From the NCBI RefSeq assembly GCF_014650695.1, contig NZ_BMVL01000002.1, positions 1 to 64,000 of the forward strand: a stretch of DNA of 64,000 bases, given 5' to 3'. Below, piece by piece: positions 1 to 8,443 of this stretch. The stretch comes from Streptomyces avidinii. GTDB taxonomy: Bacteria > Actinomycetota > Actinomycetes > Streptomycetales > Streptomycetaceae. Below the pieces are notes generated by a model. That model was not told the DNA's origin. It did not search any database and saw nothing but the letters and a program-made list of their open reading frames with translations. The position numbers were made by a program, and so were the translations under genes. Positions within the stretch are counted from its first letter, which is position 1. Each line of letters starts with the position of its first letter.

Positions 1-508
1 CATCGAGGACGAAGCCCGCGGCGGAACCAATGCTGAAATCATCGACCGCGCCCCGACCCAGGAACCCGCCCAGTTCAACAGACCACTCCACATACCACTA
101 CAGCACTCCCAACCCACCATCACGGCAGCGGCCCAGACCGTGGACGACCAGCAGTTCAGCCCACAGCCGGCACACCGTGAGATCAACACCGATGGGATGG
201 GCCAGTTGCTTCCGCCCATCCTGTTGCTCGATCACGCCGGCGAGTACGAGACTCGTCGCTCCTGCATCGAGGTAGTTACCAGCGATGCTCCGCAGGTTTC
301 GCAGGTTTCGCAGCAGCATGTCGAAGGTGAAACGGTCATCCGGAGGAGAGGGCCAGAACTGCCTCAGCCAGTCAAGGTCGAGCACGGCATGAGGGACCCC
401 GCCATCGGCGAGGAGGTCGCCCCCCGCCTCGGCAACGGTGGTTTCCCCCACGCCTACGATGCCATTGATCAGGAGAGCCCGAGCTCCCCGGGGGCTGCCT
501 GAGGGCAT
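1..508 (-). pseudogene. Decayed P-loop kinase (AAA/adenylylsulfate-kinase-like), running off the window start
   Basis: The reading frame starts ATG at 508 and encodes a P-loop NTPase of the small actinobacterial kinase type (GxxGxGET, then a DLDWLRQFWPSPP segment). Three lesions are visible. The Walker A lysine is Glu (GVGETT instead of GxGKTT). A 9-base duplication around 292-312 repeats Asn-Leu-Arg. A TAG stop lies at 98-100, after which the same frame continues to base 1 with residues that look like the missing C-terminal part (WYVEWSVELGGFL, then AVDDF). Together these indicate a dead gene rather than a short protein. The family assignment rests on my reading of motifs; the far end lies outside the window. 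Confidence 0.65.
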
Positions 509-764
509 CTCGGCATCCTACGTCGAGACGCGAACCTCCGATGTGCGCTCAAGTCCGCAGCCACCCACGTCCAAAGCGTGCGCATCGCTACGCCAAGGCA
601 GCCGCCCGTCCGAGCACCACAACCGGGCAGCCGGAGCTGACGGAATGGCCGGGGCACTGCCATCGGCCGGCGAGGACGCGGAGCTCGCAGCCGGCCGCCT
701 CTCGAGGTGGCCCCGTCGGTGGCCCGGGGCACGCGGTGGTGTCAGCGGACAGGCGGGAGGTGGG

Positions 765-1172
765 TCACAGGGATCCGACGACCTTGCGGGGGGTGATACG
801 CACGACGACGCGTTCGTTGTCCTCGGCCGACGCCGGATTGAAATCGGCGTATGCCTTGCCCGTGTACTTGCGCGACAACGCGTCGATCAACTCCTGCCCG
901 CCCTCCGTCGTCAACCGCGCCGTCCCGCGGATCTCCGCATACGTATACGGAGCATCACTCGGATTCACCAACACGGTGACACGAGGATCACGCCGCAGAT
1001 TCCGCTCCTTACGACGCCCCACCGTCGTCGACACCAACAGGTCATCACCATCTCGCGCCAACCACGTCACAGACACCTGCGGACTGCCATCAGGCTGGAT
1101 CGTCGCAACCGAGGCGAAAACCGGAGTGTCGTCAATGACTTTCCTCAGCTCCTCGGAGAGCACAACCGACAC
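765..1172 (-). CDS. PPOX-class F420/flavin-dependent oxidoreductase
   Basis: A 135-residue split-barrel protein of the PPOX (pyridoxamine 5'-phosphate oxidase-like) class; in actinobacteria many of these use F420H2 or FMN to reduce small substrates. Family hallmarks are the N-terminal ASVATIQPDGSPQVSVTW strand pair, the STTVGRRKERNLRRDPRV cofactor-contact segment and YAEIRGTARLT. The length fits a single split-barrel domain. I chose the GTG at 1172, with GGAAAGGA upstream, over a longer in-frame start at 1247 whose extra 25 residues resemble non-coding translation. It stands alone; substrate and cofactor cannot be told from sequence. Confidence 0.88.
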   Translation of the reverse strand: MSVVLSEELRKVIDDTPVFASVATIQPDGSPQVSVTWLARDGDDLLVSTTVGRRKERNLRRDPRVTVLVNPSDAPYTYAEIRGTARLTTEGGQELIDALSRKYTGKAYADFNPASAEDNERVVVRITPRKVVGSL

Positions 1173-1427
1173 GGTCGAATCCTTTCCCGGCTGGGTACCG
1201 CCATCATCGGGTGAGCGGCGACAACACCATGCGTAAACCACCCGCACCTGACAAACCGGAAACCGCGCCCGCCCTACGCCGCTCCGAACGCGAAATCATC
1301 CGAACAGCCCACGCCACCCACCGGGGGCAGGGACGGACCTCGGCCTGCGAGTCCGGCCCATCCGGAAGGAGGACACACAACCCCTGAGCCGGATGAGCAC
1401 TCCCCGCTCCAGCAGGCGCCTGCAGGA
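1173..1427. other. Intergenic, no gene recognised
   Basis: No frame here has family motifs or a supported ribosome binding site. It separates two minus-strand genes and presumably holds the promoter of the PPOX gene. Confidence 0.4.
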
Positions 1428-1793
1428 CTACCCGGTCGACCGGCCGCCCTCTCGGCCGGCTTCCGTTCGCAGTTTGCGAGCCCGCTCGGCCGGGTCGCAA
1501 TTCGGACCGACGCCCTCGATCAGCACCACATCACCCTCCACGTGGTCCGTACGCAAACGCAGAATGGCCCGGTAGGCGGGAGAGTCGTACCAGGCACGGG
1601 CCTCGGCCAGACCGGGAAACTCGATCAGCACCATGCTGCCGGGCCACTCGCCCTCCACGACTTCGACCGGCGGACCGTGGATCACGAACCGACCGGCGAA
1701 AGGGTCCAGGGTCGCCTGGATGCGCTCCAGGTACTCGAGAATGTCGGAGTGATTCCGGCGGCTGCGGAGATGCGCGAAACCGTAAGCGGACAC
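1428..1793 (-). CDS. DUF1330 family protein
   Basis: About 121 residues, with the ferredoxin-like alpha/beta dimeric-barrel pattern of DUF1330: YLERIQATLDPFAGRFVIHG, then VVEGEWPGSMVLIEFP, then ARAWYDSPAYRAILRLRTDHVEGDVVLIEG. Members are small dimeric proteins of unknown function, often in accessory regions. Two adjacent GTG codons (1796 and 1793) follow GAAGGGAG. The second has the better 7-nt spacing and is used here. The C-terminus (EAGREGGRSTG) is a flexible basic tail. Confidence 0.85.
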   Translation of the reverse strand: MSAYGFAHLRSRRNHSDILEYLERIQATLDPFAGRFVIHGPPVEVVEGEWPGSMVLIEFPGLAEARAWYDSPAYRAILRLRTDHVEGDVVLIEGVGPNCDPAERARKLRTEAGREGGRSTG

Positions 1794-2089
1794 CACAGGT
1801 CTCCCTTCGTTCTGTGCCTGTGAGCGACGACCAGAACGTAGCCGCGGACGGCTCGGCAGCACGATTACCTCCGGTGTAATCGCCGAGGGCACACACCAAG
1901 CCGCCGCCGGGCCGGGCGGGCTCCAGACCGGCGGGCCGGCGTTGTGTGTCATGGAGGTAGATCGGCGGCGCCGGAAACTCGTATGACAAGGCGGCGAGCC
2001 TTTGCCACGATCGCCGAGTTGTCCCGCACGCCCAGCCCCGTTCTTGGAGGAACACCACGGCCATCAATTACGACCTCGCTCCACGCCGG

Positions 2090-2746
2090 TTGCCGTGGTC
2101 TGCCGTCGATCCCGACCTCATTGCCTTCTCGTGGGACGATGCGCAGAGCTCTGAAATCGCCGCAGTGATCGCCTCGATGGTGCCCCCCGCCGGTGCCGGG
2201 TGGGAAGAACAACATCGCTTCACCACCGAGGTCACCGCACTCCTCGCAGCCCGATACGGCCGGTGGGTCTGCGGATGGCATTGGGCGGTTGGCGAGGGCG
2301 GCGGCGGTGGCGTCGTCACCAGCTGGTGCTGCACCTCCCATTCGATCGGTGAACCCGCAGAGACGGCTGCCAGGGTGATCGCGTCGCTGCTGGAGTGGCG
2401 CGACTGGCTGGAGGAGCTGGCCGAGAAGTTCGCCCGGTTGGCGCCGCCCGCCGGAGCGGACGCCGAGGGCCGCAGCTGGCACCTGGAACGGGCGGCTACC
2501 CGACTCGTGACGGTGGTAGTGGACCGCACGGGTGCCGAATGCGGTTGGTACGGGCTCTGCCACACGGTGCTGACGTGGTTCCTCTCTTCCACGGGCATGG
2601 GGCCGGAACGTGCGAAGGACGCGGTCGAGACCGCAATCGGAGGACGGTTCAAGAGCTGGACGGAGCCACCGCGGCGCCTGGTCGACGCCGTGGGAGAGGA
2701 TCTTGCCGTGGGGCTGACCGGAGAGCTGCCGTACCGTGACCGCTGA
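2090..2746 (+). CDS. Conserved hypothetical protein paired with a Fic-like protein
   Basis: A 218-residue soluble protein with a Trp-rich middle (WVCGWHW, SWCC) that I do not recognise. The annotated TTG start lacks a ribosome binding site. A clear GGAGG at 2046-2050 is followed six bases later by an in-frame ACG (2057) that reads Thr-Ala-Ile-Asn-Tyr-Asp-Leu, so the true start may be ACG, or an ATG mutated to ACG. The stop overlaps the next gene by 11 bases, so the two are translationally coupled and probably work together. A toxin-antitoxin-like or target-modifier role is only a guess. Confidence 0.6.
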   Translation: MPWSAVDPDLIAFSWDDAQSSEIAAVIASMVPPAGAGWEEQHRFTTEVTALLAARYGRWVCGWHWAVGEGGGGGVVTSWCCTSHSIGEPAETAARVIASLLEWRDWLEELAEKFARLAPPAGADAEGRSWHLERAATRLVTVVVDRTGAECGWYGLCHTVLTWFLSSTGMGPERAKDAVETAIGGRFKSWTEPPRRLVDAVGEDLAVGLTGELPYRDR

Positions 2747-3371
2747 CGCTCTGGCTGCCTGGTGCCACGTCAGGAGCCAGGTGGACTGGGCTTCCGCGGC
2801 CGGTGAGACGCCGGCTCCGGTCGAGGCGGCCATGGACGGCCTCGTTGCCTGGTGCGATGCGGGAGGCCGGGCCTCGGATCCGGCACGAGCCGACCGGTTG
2901 CTCGCGGCGGTGGCCCAGTCGCGCGCCGACGCCTCCCACAAGCGGCCCCTCACCTGCGCGCTTCTCACTGAATGGCAGCAGCTTGTCCTCGGTCTGCCCG
3001 GGGTTGAGTTCCGACAGGGCGATGCCTTCGCCAAGGGTGGCAGGGAACGCTACGCACTTACGCCACACACCCGGCGGGACTTCGAGCGGTGCCTGCGCGA
3101 CAGTGCCGACCTGCGGGTCCCCTTGGCCTCCCGCGCGGCCAGGGCCTACCTGGACGTGGCCTTCTTCCACCCCTTCGACGACGGCAACGCCCGCCTGGCC
3201 ATGCTCACCCTCGCCCATGTACTGGAGCTGGAGGGAGTCCGGCTGGATCGGACCGGCCCCTTGCAGACCACGCGATACGCGGACGACGCTGCCGGCGCAG
3301 CAGACCTGGCAGTCCTTGTCTCCGTCCTCATCCGGTCGACCCATCAGCGGGCGGCCAGAGCCCGGCCCTGA
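2736..3371 (+). CDS. Fic/DOC-family protein with degenerate motif
   Basis: Fic proteins transfer AMP or other phosphate-linked groups from nucleotides to target side chains, using a HxFx(D/E)GNGRxxR loop. Here the loop lies at residues 145-156 as HPFDDGNARLAM. The catalytic His145, Phe147, Asp149, Gly150, Asn151 and Arg153 are kept, but the second Gly of GNG is Ala152 and the final Arg is Met156. The flanking helices (ARAYLDVAFF before, LTLAHVLELEG after) match the Fic fold. The GTG start lies inside the upstream gene. I see no inhibitory (S/T)xxxE(G/N) motif in either protein. Activity is uncertain because the lost Arg normally contacts nucleotide phosphates. Confidence 0.75.
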   Translation: MTADALAAWCHVRSQVDWASAAGETPAPVEAAMDGLVAWCDAGGRASDPARADRLLAAVAQSRADASHKRPLTCALLTEWQQLVLGLPGVEFRQGDAFAKGGRERYALTPHTRRDFERCLRDSADLRVPLASRAARAYLDVAFFHPFDDGNARLAMLTLAHVLELEGVRLDRTGPLQTTRYADDAAGAADLAVLVSVLIRSTHQRAARARP

Positions 3372-3430
3372 GGCCGCCTCGCACCCGGCTCTCCTGATCA
3401 GTCCGGCCGTCTCTCCTTCGCGGGGAGAGG

Positions 3431-3562
3431 TCAGTGGGCGCGGGTGCGCGGGGCGTTGTACTGCTCGTCCGTGATGTGCTCCAGCCAGGTGGTCTCGGGC
3501 CGCTCGGCGTCGGGTGCGGTGCCGTCCCGCAGAGCGAGGTGCTGCATGAACCGGCTGCCCGG
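3431..3562 (-). pseudogene. C-terminal remnant of a cupin protein
   Basis: Upstream of a TGA at 3431 the minus strand reads RFMQHLALRDG, then ETTWLEHITDEQYNAPR. This is the typical C-terminal end of small single-domain cupins that accompany aldo/keto reductases and SDRs in Streptomyces. The metal-binding cupin strands are absent, because the frame runs into the aldo/keto reductase gene in another phase. It is a 3' scrap left by a deletion. It has no start of its own. Confidence 0.6.
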
Positions 3563-3615
3563 ACCTTCTCCTGCCGGGTTGAACTCGCGGTGGCCGCTGC
3601 TGCGGTGGCCGGCGT

Positions 3616-4467
3616 TCAGCTGTCCAGGCGGCGCTTGCTGAGCCAGGCGACCATCTCGGGCTCGCGGTGGTCGAAGAACAGCGTCGTGTCGGTGTCCAGG
3701 TCTGCGATCCGTGCCATCTGGCCCTCGGTGAGTTCGAAGTCGAAGACGTCGAAGTTCTGCGCCATCCGGTCGGGGCTGACCGACTTCGGGATCGTGACGA
3801 TGCTCCGCTGGATCAGCCAGCGGAGCACGACCTGGGCCGCGGACTTGTCGTACGCCTTACCGATCTCGCTCAGGACGGGGTGCGTGAACAAGTCGTTCCT
3901 GCCTTCGGCGAAGCCGCCCCAGGACTGGTGCTGGACCCCGTGCTCCCGCATCAGGTCCTGGTCGGTGGCGCGCTGGAAGAAGGGGTGGGTCTCGATCTGA
4001 TTGACCGCCGGGGCGATCTCGTTGTTGAGGATGAGGTCCAGGAGCCGGTCGGGGTAGAAGTTGGCGACCCCGATCGCCTTGGCCAGGCCTTCTCGGCCTG
4101 CGGCCTCCATCGCGCGCCACTGGCCGTACACGTCGCCGTAGGGCTGGTGCATCAGGTACAGATCGACGTGGCCCAGGCCCAGCTTGGTCAGGGACGTCTC
4201 CAGGGCGCGGCGGGTGTTCTCCTCGGCGGGTGCGTCCTGGATCCACAGCTTGGTGGTGACGAACAGCTCTTCGCGCGGGATCCCGCTGTTCTTGATGGCC
4301 CGACCGACGGCCTCCTCGTTGCCGTAGGCGGCCGCGGTGTCGATGAGCCGGTATCCGGCGGCGAGGGCGTCGGCAACGGCCTGCTCGGTCTGCTCCGGCG
4401 GGATCTGGTAGACGCCGAAGCCGAGGATCGGCATCCCGATGCCGTTGTTCAAGGTGACGGTCTGCAT
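3616..4467 (-). CDS. Aldo/keto reductase (AKR5-like)
   Basis: A cytoplasmic NADPH-dependent carbonyl reductase with a TIM barrel, 283 residues, the usual length for AKR5 / 2,5-diketogluconate-reductase-like enzymes. The start is [18 protein letters not shown]. The catalytic tetrad can be placed: Asp and Tyr in [16 protein letters not shown], Lys in VTTKLW, His in YLMHQPYGD. The NADP-binding end is present ([18 protein letters not shown]). ATG 4467 follows GGAG at good spacing; the longer upstream extension lacks family character. Cupin and SDR scraps flank it on both sides, so it is probably the survivor of a larger redox cluster. Confidence 0.93.
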   Translation of the reverse strand: MQTVTLNNGIGMPILGFGVYQIPPEQTEQAVADALAAGYRLIDTAAAYGNEEAVGRAIKNSGIPREELFVTTKLWIQDAPAEENTRRALETSLTKLGLGHVDLYLMHQPYGDVYGQWRAMEAAGREGLAKAIGVANFYPDRLLDLILNNEIAPAVNQIETHPFFQRATDQDLMREHGVQHQSWGGFAEGRNDLFTHPVLSEIGKAYDKSAAQVVLRWLIQRSIVTIPKSVSPDRMAQNFDVFDFELTEGQMARIADLDTDTTLFFDHREPEMVAWLSKRRLDS

Positions 4468-4547
4468 GGGATCTCCATATTGCTCGGGTGCGTGGCAGGC
4501 AGCGGCCGGACGTGCGCCGGCCTGCTGCCGCCCGGTCGGTGGGGTGG

Positions 4548-4735
4548 TCACTCTCCGGCGGGGAACTCCGTGGACCGTGCCAGGTCGCGCCGGGTCTCGA
4601 CGTCGTCGATCCGCTTGCGCAGCACGGCGAGGGTGGAGTCCGGCGCCTGCGAGCCGAGCACCATCCGTAGCGGCGCCTGGTCGGTGTCGACGGGTTCGAT
4701 GATGCGGCTGCCTTTCGTCACCGCTGCGGTGGCTG
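4548..4735 (-). pseudogene. C-terminal remnant of a short-chain dehydrogenase
   Basis: Reading upstream from the TGA at 4548, the minus strand encodes [20 protein letters not shown], then [19 protein letters not shown] and a tail ending STEFPAGE. This is the C-terminal 60 or so residues of a common actinobacterial SDR. The Rossmann fold, TGxxxGxG and YxxxK are all missing upstream. It has no credible start. With the cupin scrap on the other side of the aldo/keto reductase it marks deletion-driven decay. Confidence 0.65.
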
Positions 4736-4790
4736 TGTCAGCTGGAGGGACGCCGGTGGGAGTGGGGTCCGGGCCCGGAGTCCGGGCTGT

Positions 4791-5162
4791 TCAACGCGGT
4801 TCGAGGCGCAGGGTCGAGGCTCGGGCACGGCCGGTCAGGACGTGCTCGACGATGCTCGTGTGGTGCCCGTACTTCTCCCGGTAGGCCGCGTCCACGCCTG
4901 GGTACTCGTCGGGGCCGGCGCGGTGGAAGGCGACGTCCTGACGGACGCCGCCGGCTTCGATGCGTCCCCGGTGGCGGGACTGCGTTCCCCGGTACCAGGG
5001 GCCGGCCGTGCCCTTGACCGAGCGGACGTACAGCCGGTCGCCGGAGCGGACCACCCACATCGTCACCGGGTCGCGCAGGGTGCCGTTGGGCCGTTCGGAT
5101 GACAGGTCCAGCTCCTCGGCCGCGGCGAGCGTCTCCAGCTCCGGGGCGTTCCAGTCCGTCAT
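4791..5162 (-). CDS. DUF2255 family protein
   Basis: A 123-residue protein with the DUF2255 pattern: RDPVTMWVVRSGDRLYVRSV, GPWYRGTQSRHRGRIEAGGV, then a C-terminal YREKYGHHTSIVEHVL. The family is related to the split-barrel/PNPOx-like nitroreductases that reduce small molecules; biochemical function is unknown. The second ATG (5162, MTDWNAPE) is preferred because GGAAAGGA sits 6 nt before it, while the ATG two codons earlier would overlap that site. Confidence 0.85.
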   Translation of the reverse strand: MTDWNAPELETLAAAEELDLSSERPNGTLRDPVTMWVVRSGDRLYVRSVKGTAGPWYRGTQSRHRGRIEAGGVRQDVAFHRAGPDEYPGVDAAYREKYGHHTSIVEHVLTGRARASTLRLEPR

Positions 5163-5483
5163 CGCCATTCCTTTCCGCTGTGCGAGGCCGGGAGCCGGAG
5201 CTCCGACCAGCCGTGTCGGCGTTCACCACGTCCACCGTTCCCCGCACGCGAGGGGCGCGCCATCGGAGCGGGCCGGACCACCCGGGATCCGGTCGACCGC
5301 CGCCCGGGACACGGTGCGACACGACGCGACACGGTCACCGTGCCCCCTCCCGGCCGCCGCAGGCAGGCCGGGCTGTGTCAGGGGGTGATGAGCGGGGGTG
5401 TGACAGGGCCTCCTCCAGACGCATACCGCACCGGCGGCGGAGTGACGCAGGCGGGGTGGCATCCGAGCCGCACAGCGCGCCCG

Positions 5484-5717
5484 CACGTGCGGCTCCTGCT
5501 GGAAACGGTGCGCCCGAGCCCCGCCTACGTGGTCAGCCGCAGCATGGACGGCCTGGCGCACAGTCCCGGCGGTCTCGCCCCGTACGCGGGCATCGAGTAC
5601 TGGCCCGCCGGTCAGCGCAACCTCGGCCGCTACCTCTTCCTCCACCCCGCCGCCCGCCGGGTGCTCGACATGACCGCCACCCGCACCGAGTCCACGCCGT
5701 CCCGGCAGGAGCCGTAG
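5484..5717 (+). pseudogene. Fragment of MmyB-like (XRE) regulator ligand-binding domain
   Basis: An open frame carries HVRLLLETVRPSPAYVVSRS, MDGLAHSPGG, then QRNLGRYLFLHPAAR. This is the core of the MmyB-like ligand-binding domain normally found after an N-terminal XRE helix-turn-helix. The HTH half is missing upstream, and after HPAAR the expected continuation is replaced by unrelated residues to the stop. It is truncated at both ends and presumably non-functional. Confidence 0.6.
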
Positions 5718-5786
5718 GCCCCCCGGAAAGTTCTTCGGCCGACGGGTAAACGCGCAGCCCTGCCACGGGTGTTCAGCGGTGTCGCA

Positions 5787-5807
5787 GTCGGCAGAGCTTC
5801 TGCCGAC
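5787..5807. promoter_or_regulatory. Perfect 9-bp inverted repeat upstream of the sigma operon
   Basis: Arms GTCGGCAGA and TCTGCCGAC are separated by 3 bases, about 30 bases before the first gene of the ECF sigma operon. It could be an operator, or a terminator hairpin for the decayed regulator upstream. No T-run follows. Confidence 0.45.
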
Positions 5808-5838
5808 GTTACGTGGTCGGCAGGGGACGTGGTCGGAT

Positions 5839-6075
5839 ATGTGGGAATCAGTGGTGTTTGCGGCACTGGCCGCTACGGTGAGGATCACCCTCCAGGTGGT
5901 GGCCTGGCGCCGGGAGTTGGCCCGTGAACGTGAACGGGTCCGGCTGGTGCTCGAAGCGGTACGTCTGGCGGGTCACGGTGTCCAGGTGGAGGACCGCCGG
6001 TCGGACGGGGGTGTCCTGATCGTGCGGGGTGATGGCCTGGCCGCGTCGACCGGCCAAGAGGGTGAGGCACGATGA
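5839..6075 (+). CDS. Small hypothetical protein, first gene of the sigma-factor operon
   Basis: About 78 residues. A moderately hydrophobic N-terminal helix (WESVVFAALAATVRITLQVV) is followed by a basic/charged helix (AWRRELARERERVRLVLEAV) and a short beta-rich tail. Its ATGA overlap with the sigma-factor start makes co-translation likely. I do not recognise a family. It has the size of a small anchor or modulator but no zinc-binding anti-sigma motif. A GTG at 5779 would add 20 residues across the inverted repeat; the ATG at 5839 is preferred. Confidence 0.55.
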   Translation: MWESVVFAALAATVRITLQVVAWRRELARERERVRLVLEAVRLAGHGVQVEDRRSDGGVLIVRGDGLAASTGQEGEAR

Positions 6076-6842
6076 GCGGTGGGACGGGCAGTGCCCGGGC
6101 GGGTGCGCATGAGCCCGCCCGGGAGGGTGGCGCGGAGGCATCGGAGGGCGGGCGTCCTCCGGCCGACTTCGACGCGTTCTTCACGGCTCATCGTCCGGCG
6201 CTGCTGGCACGGGCGGTGATGCTGTGCGGCAACCGTCAGGACGCGGAGGACGCCGTCCAGGACGCCTTCCTCGCCGCGCTGGAGAACTGGGACCGGATCA
6301 GCGGCTACGAGCAGCCGAACGCGTGGGTGAATCTGGTGATGCGGAGAAAACTGTGGCGCATGCTGCGGCTGCGCCTGAGGGCGAAGCGCGCGACGCTGGA
6401 CGTGTCCCTGCCCCGCCAGGCCCTTCCGGACGAGACGGCGCAGGCCCGACGGGTGCTGACCGCGATGGCCGCACTGCCGCCGCGCCAGCGGATGGTGCTG
6501 GTCATGTACAGCCTCTACGCCATGACCCACGAGGAGATCGCCGATGACCTGAACATCGCGCCCTCCACGGCACGAGGGAACCTCCGCAAGGGACGCGACA
6601 ACCTCCGGCGCATGCTCGGTCTCGACCCGGACACCAATCCTCTGGGTGAGGTGCCGCTGGTGGGAACCGGTGGCCCCGCGCCCGGGGACCGGCTCGCAGC
6701 GGCCCTGAGCGCCACCGACTCCTGGCTCTGCTCGGCATTCGAGGAGGACGAACAGGCACAGCGGCAGGCCCGGGCGGGCCTCGCCGGCCGCCAAGGCAAT
6801 GGCAATGGCAATGGCAACGGCAACGGCACGGGGCGCGCGTGA
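6072..6842 (+). CDS. ECF-type RNA polymerase sigma factor
   Basis: An alternative sigma factor. Region 2 is DFDAFFTAHRPALLARAVML followed by QDAEDAVQDAFLAAL (core and -10 contact). Region 4 is LPPRQRMVLVMYSLYAMTHE and EIADDLNIAPSTARGNLRKG (helix-turn-helix for -35). The protein is longer than a minimal ECF (256 versus about 170-200) because of an acidic N-terminal leader and a C-terminal extension ending in Asn-Gly dipeptides, encoded by a hexanucleotide GGCAAY repeat at 6794-6827. The gene overlaps both neighbours by 4 bases. No anti-sigma factor is recognisable, so control may come from the small upstream protein or the membrane protease. Confidence 0.9.
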   Translation: MSGGTGSARAGAHEPAREGGAEASEGGRPPADFDAFFTAHRPALLARAVMLCGNRQDAEDAVQDAFLAALENWDRISGYEQPNAWVNLVMRRKLWRMLRLRLRAKRATLDVSLPRQALPDETAQARRVLTAMAALPPRQRMVLVMYSLYAMTHEEIADDLNIAPSTARGNLRKGRDNLRRMLGLDPDTNPLGEVPLVGTGGPAPGDRLAAALSATDSWLCSAFEEDEQAQRQARAGLAGRQGNGNGNGNGNGTGRA

Positions 6843-8287
6843 GAGGGACGGAGCCGACGGCGATCACATCGCGTGCCCTGCTCGGCTGCGCGCTGCTGGC
6901 CGGGGTCCATCTGCTCGCCGTCGCCGTCCTGGCCGTCCAACTCCTGCTGGTCATCGCCGTCCTGAGCACGGAGACCTGGCAGATCGCCCTGCTGGGCGCC
7001 CTCACCGTGCTCCCCGTGTCCACTCTGGCCTACGGCCTGCTCGCCGGTACGTCCGCGGGCGTGGCCGAAGGTCCCCGGATCGTGCTGACCCCGCAGCAGC
7101 AGCCCGAACTGTGGGCTCTGACGGTGAAACTCGCCGACGAGCTGGGCACCGACCCACCCGCGACGATCCGCCTGGCCGACACCGTCAACGCCTACGCCGG
7201 CGAGCGCGGCAGGCTTCTGGGCCTGATCGGGGGTCCCCGCACGCTGGACCTGGGTCTGCCGCTGCTCCTCGGCCTCACCGCGGACGAGCTGCGCGGCGTC
7301 GTGTGCCACGAACTGGGGCACTACGCGGGCCGGCACACCCGGCTGGCTGCCGTCAGCCACCGCGGCAGCGTCGCCCTGGAACGCACGGTCCGCTACCTGC
7401 AGTTCCTGGAATCGGACCGGACCACCGTCAAACCGCCGGTGCGGCTGCTCCTGAAGCTCACCAAGGCGTACAACGGCATCTATCTGCGCCGGACCCTGGC
7501 CGTACGGCGCGCTCAGGAGCTCGAGGCGGACGCCGTGGCGGCCCGGATCACCGGGGCGGCCACGTTCGCAGGGGCTCTACGGACCGTGCACGTCCTGGCA
7601 CCGTTCTGGGACGGGTTCACCGCGGACCGGGCCCGGCCGGAGGGATCGTCGGCGCCTGCGGCCGGGAAGGGCGGCGGGCCTCTGCCCGGAGTGATGCTGC
7701 CCGAGGGCGTGTTCCGGGACTTCGCCCACCGACTCGCCGATCCGGTGGGCCTGCCCTTCACCGACGGCAGGGGGGAGGCCCCGGCACGGAACGTCGTCCC
7801 CGAGGACGGGCTCGGCAGTCACCCACCTCTGGAGATCCGGCTGGCGGCGCTGTGCCCCGGCGGCGACGCGGACAACGCCCACCGGCCGGGCGCGCGCGCA
7901 CGTCATTGCGCCGCGAGCCTTCTGCGGGACCTTCCCGAGCTGGCCGGGGCCTTGCAGGACGCGATGCGCCCGGTCGGGGGCACGGCGCCCGACGGGGGCG
8001 GCACCACTGTGTCCATGGGACCACCGCCTCGGCGCAACAGGTCCTTCGTCCGGTTCAAGGTCAGAACGACGCTGATCGGGATGTTCCTGATCCTGGTGGC
8101 GAGTGCGTTCGTCCACACGGTCATCTCCCCGCCCCGCACCGATTCTCCGCCGTTCTCCCCACCGCCCACCACGCGGAACGTGTGGCCGGAGGCGTCGCCG
8201 CCGCCTCCGACACTTCCGACGTCCGTGCTCCCACCTCTCCCGTCGCCCGGCCGGCTCACCCCGCTGCCGCTCCTGCCGGTGAGGTAG
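6839..8287 (+). CDS. M48-family membrane zinc metalloprotease
   Basis: A 482-residue HtpX/Ste24-like peptidase. Two N-terminal membrane segments (around residues 14-42 and 48-70) are followed by the catalytic HEXXH as HELGH (His157, Glu158, His161) and a downstream ELEAD (Glu227 to Asp231) supplying the third zinc ligand. A further membrane helix (LIGMFLILVASAFVHTVI) comes near residue 420, then a Pro-rich exposed tail. The GTG start overlaps the sigma-factor stop (GTGA). Co-transcription with an ECF sigma factor suggests a role in envelope-stress proteolysis, possibly of a regulator. That link is inference. Confidence 0.88.
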   Translation: MRGTEPTAITSRALLGCALLAGVHLLAVAVLAVQLLLVIAVLSTETWQIALLGALTVLPVSTLAYGLLAGTSAGVAEGPRIVLTPQQQPELWALTVKLADELGTDPPATIRLADTVNAYAGERGRLLGLIGGPRTLDLGLPLLLGLTADELRGVVCHELGHYAGRHTRLAAVSHRGSVALERTVRYLQFLESDRTTVKPPVRLLLKLTKAYNGIYLRRTLAVRRAQELEADAVAARITGAATFAGALRTVHVLAPFWDGFTADRARPEGSSAPAAGKGGGPLPGVMLPEGVFRDFAHRLADPVGLPFTDGRGEAPARNVVPEDGLGSHPPLEIRLAALCPGGDADNAHRPGARARHCAASLLRDLPELAGALQDAMRPVGGTAPDGGGTTVSMGPPPRRNRSFVRFKVRTTLIGMFLILVASAFVHTVISPPRTDSPPFSPPPTTRNVWPEASPPPPTLPTSVLPPLPSPGRLTPLPLLPVR

Positions 8288-8443
8288 TCGGCCGAATCGA
8301 CGGGCCGCGGTGGGCAGGAGCCGGGGTGCCCACCAGCAGGCCGTGCTCCGTCGGGCGGCAGAAGCGGCGGTGCGGGCGGGCTGCCCCGCAGGAGCCCCGG
8401 AGCCCCGGAGCCCCCGCAGGAGGCTCCGGACGCAGGCGGCGTG
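8288..8443. other. Convergent intergenic region
   Basis: It separates the M48 protease and the end of the NRPS operon, which converge. GC-rich direct repeats of GGAGCCCC lie at 8390-8412 and a matching GGCTCC further on could pair. No classical terminator with a T-run is visible. Confidence 0.35.

Noticed and set aside
3667..4884. Long plus-strand frame opposite the aldo/keto reductase
   Set aside because: It mirrors the reductase codons (Val/Gly/Asp-rich antisense pattern), has no ribosome binding site, and the minus-strand gene has all catalytic motifs.
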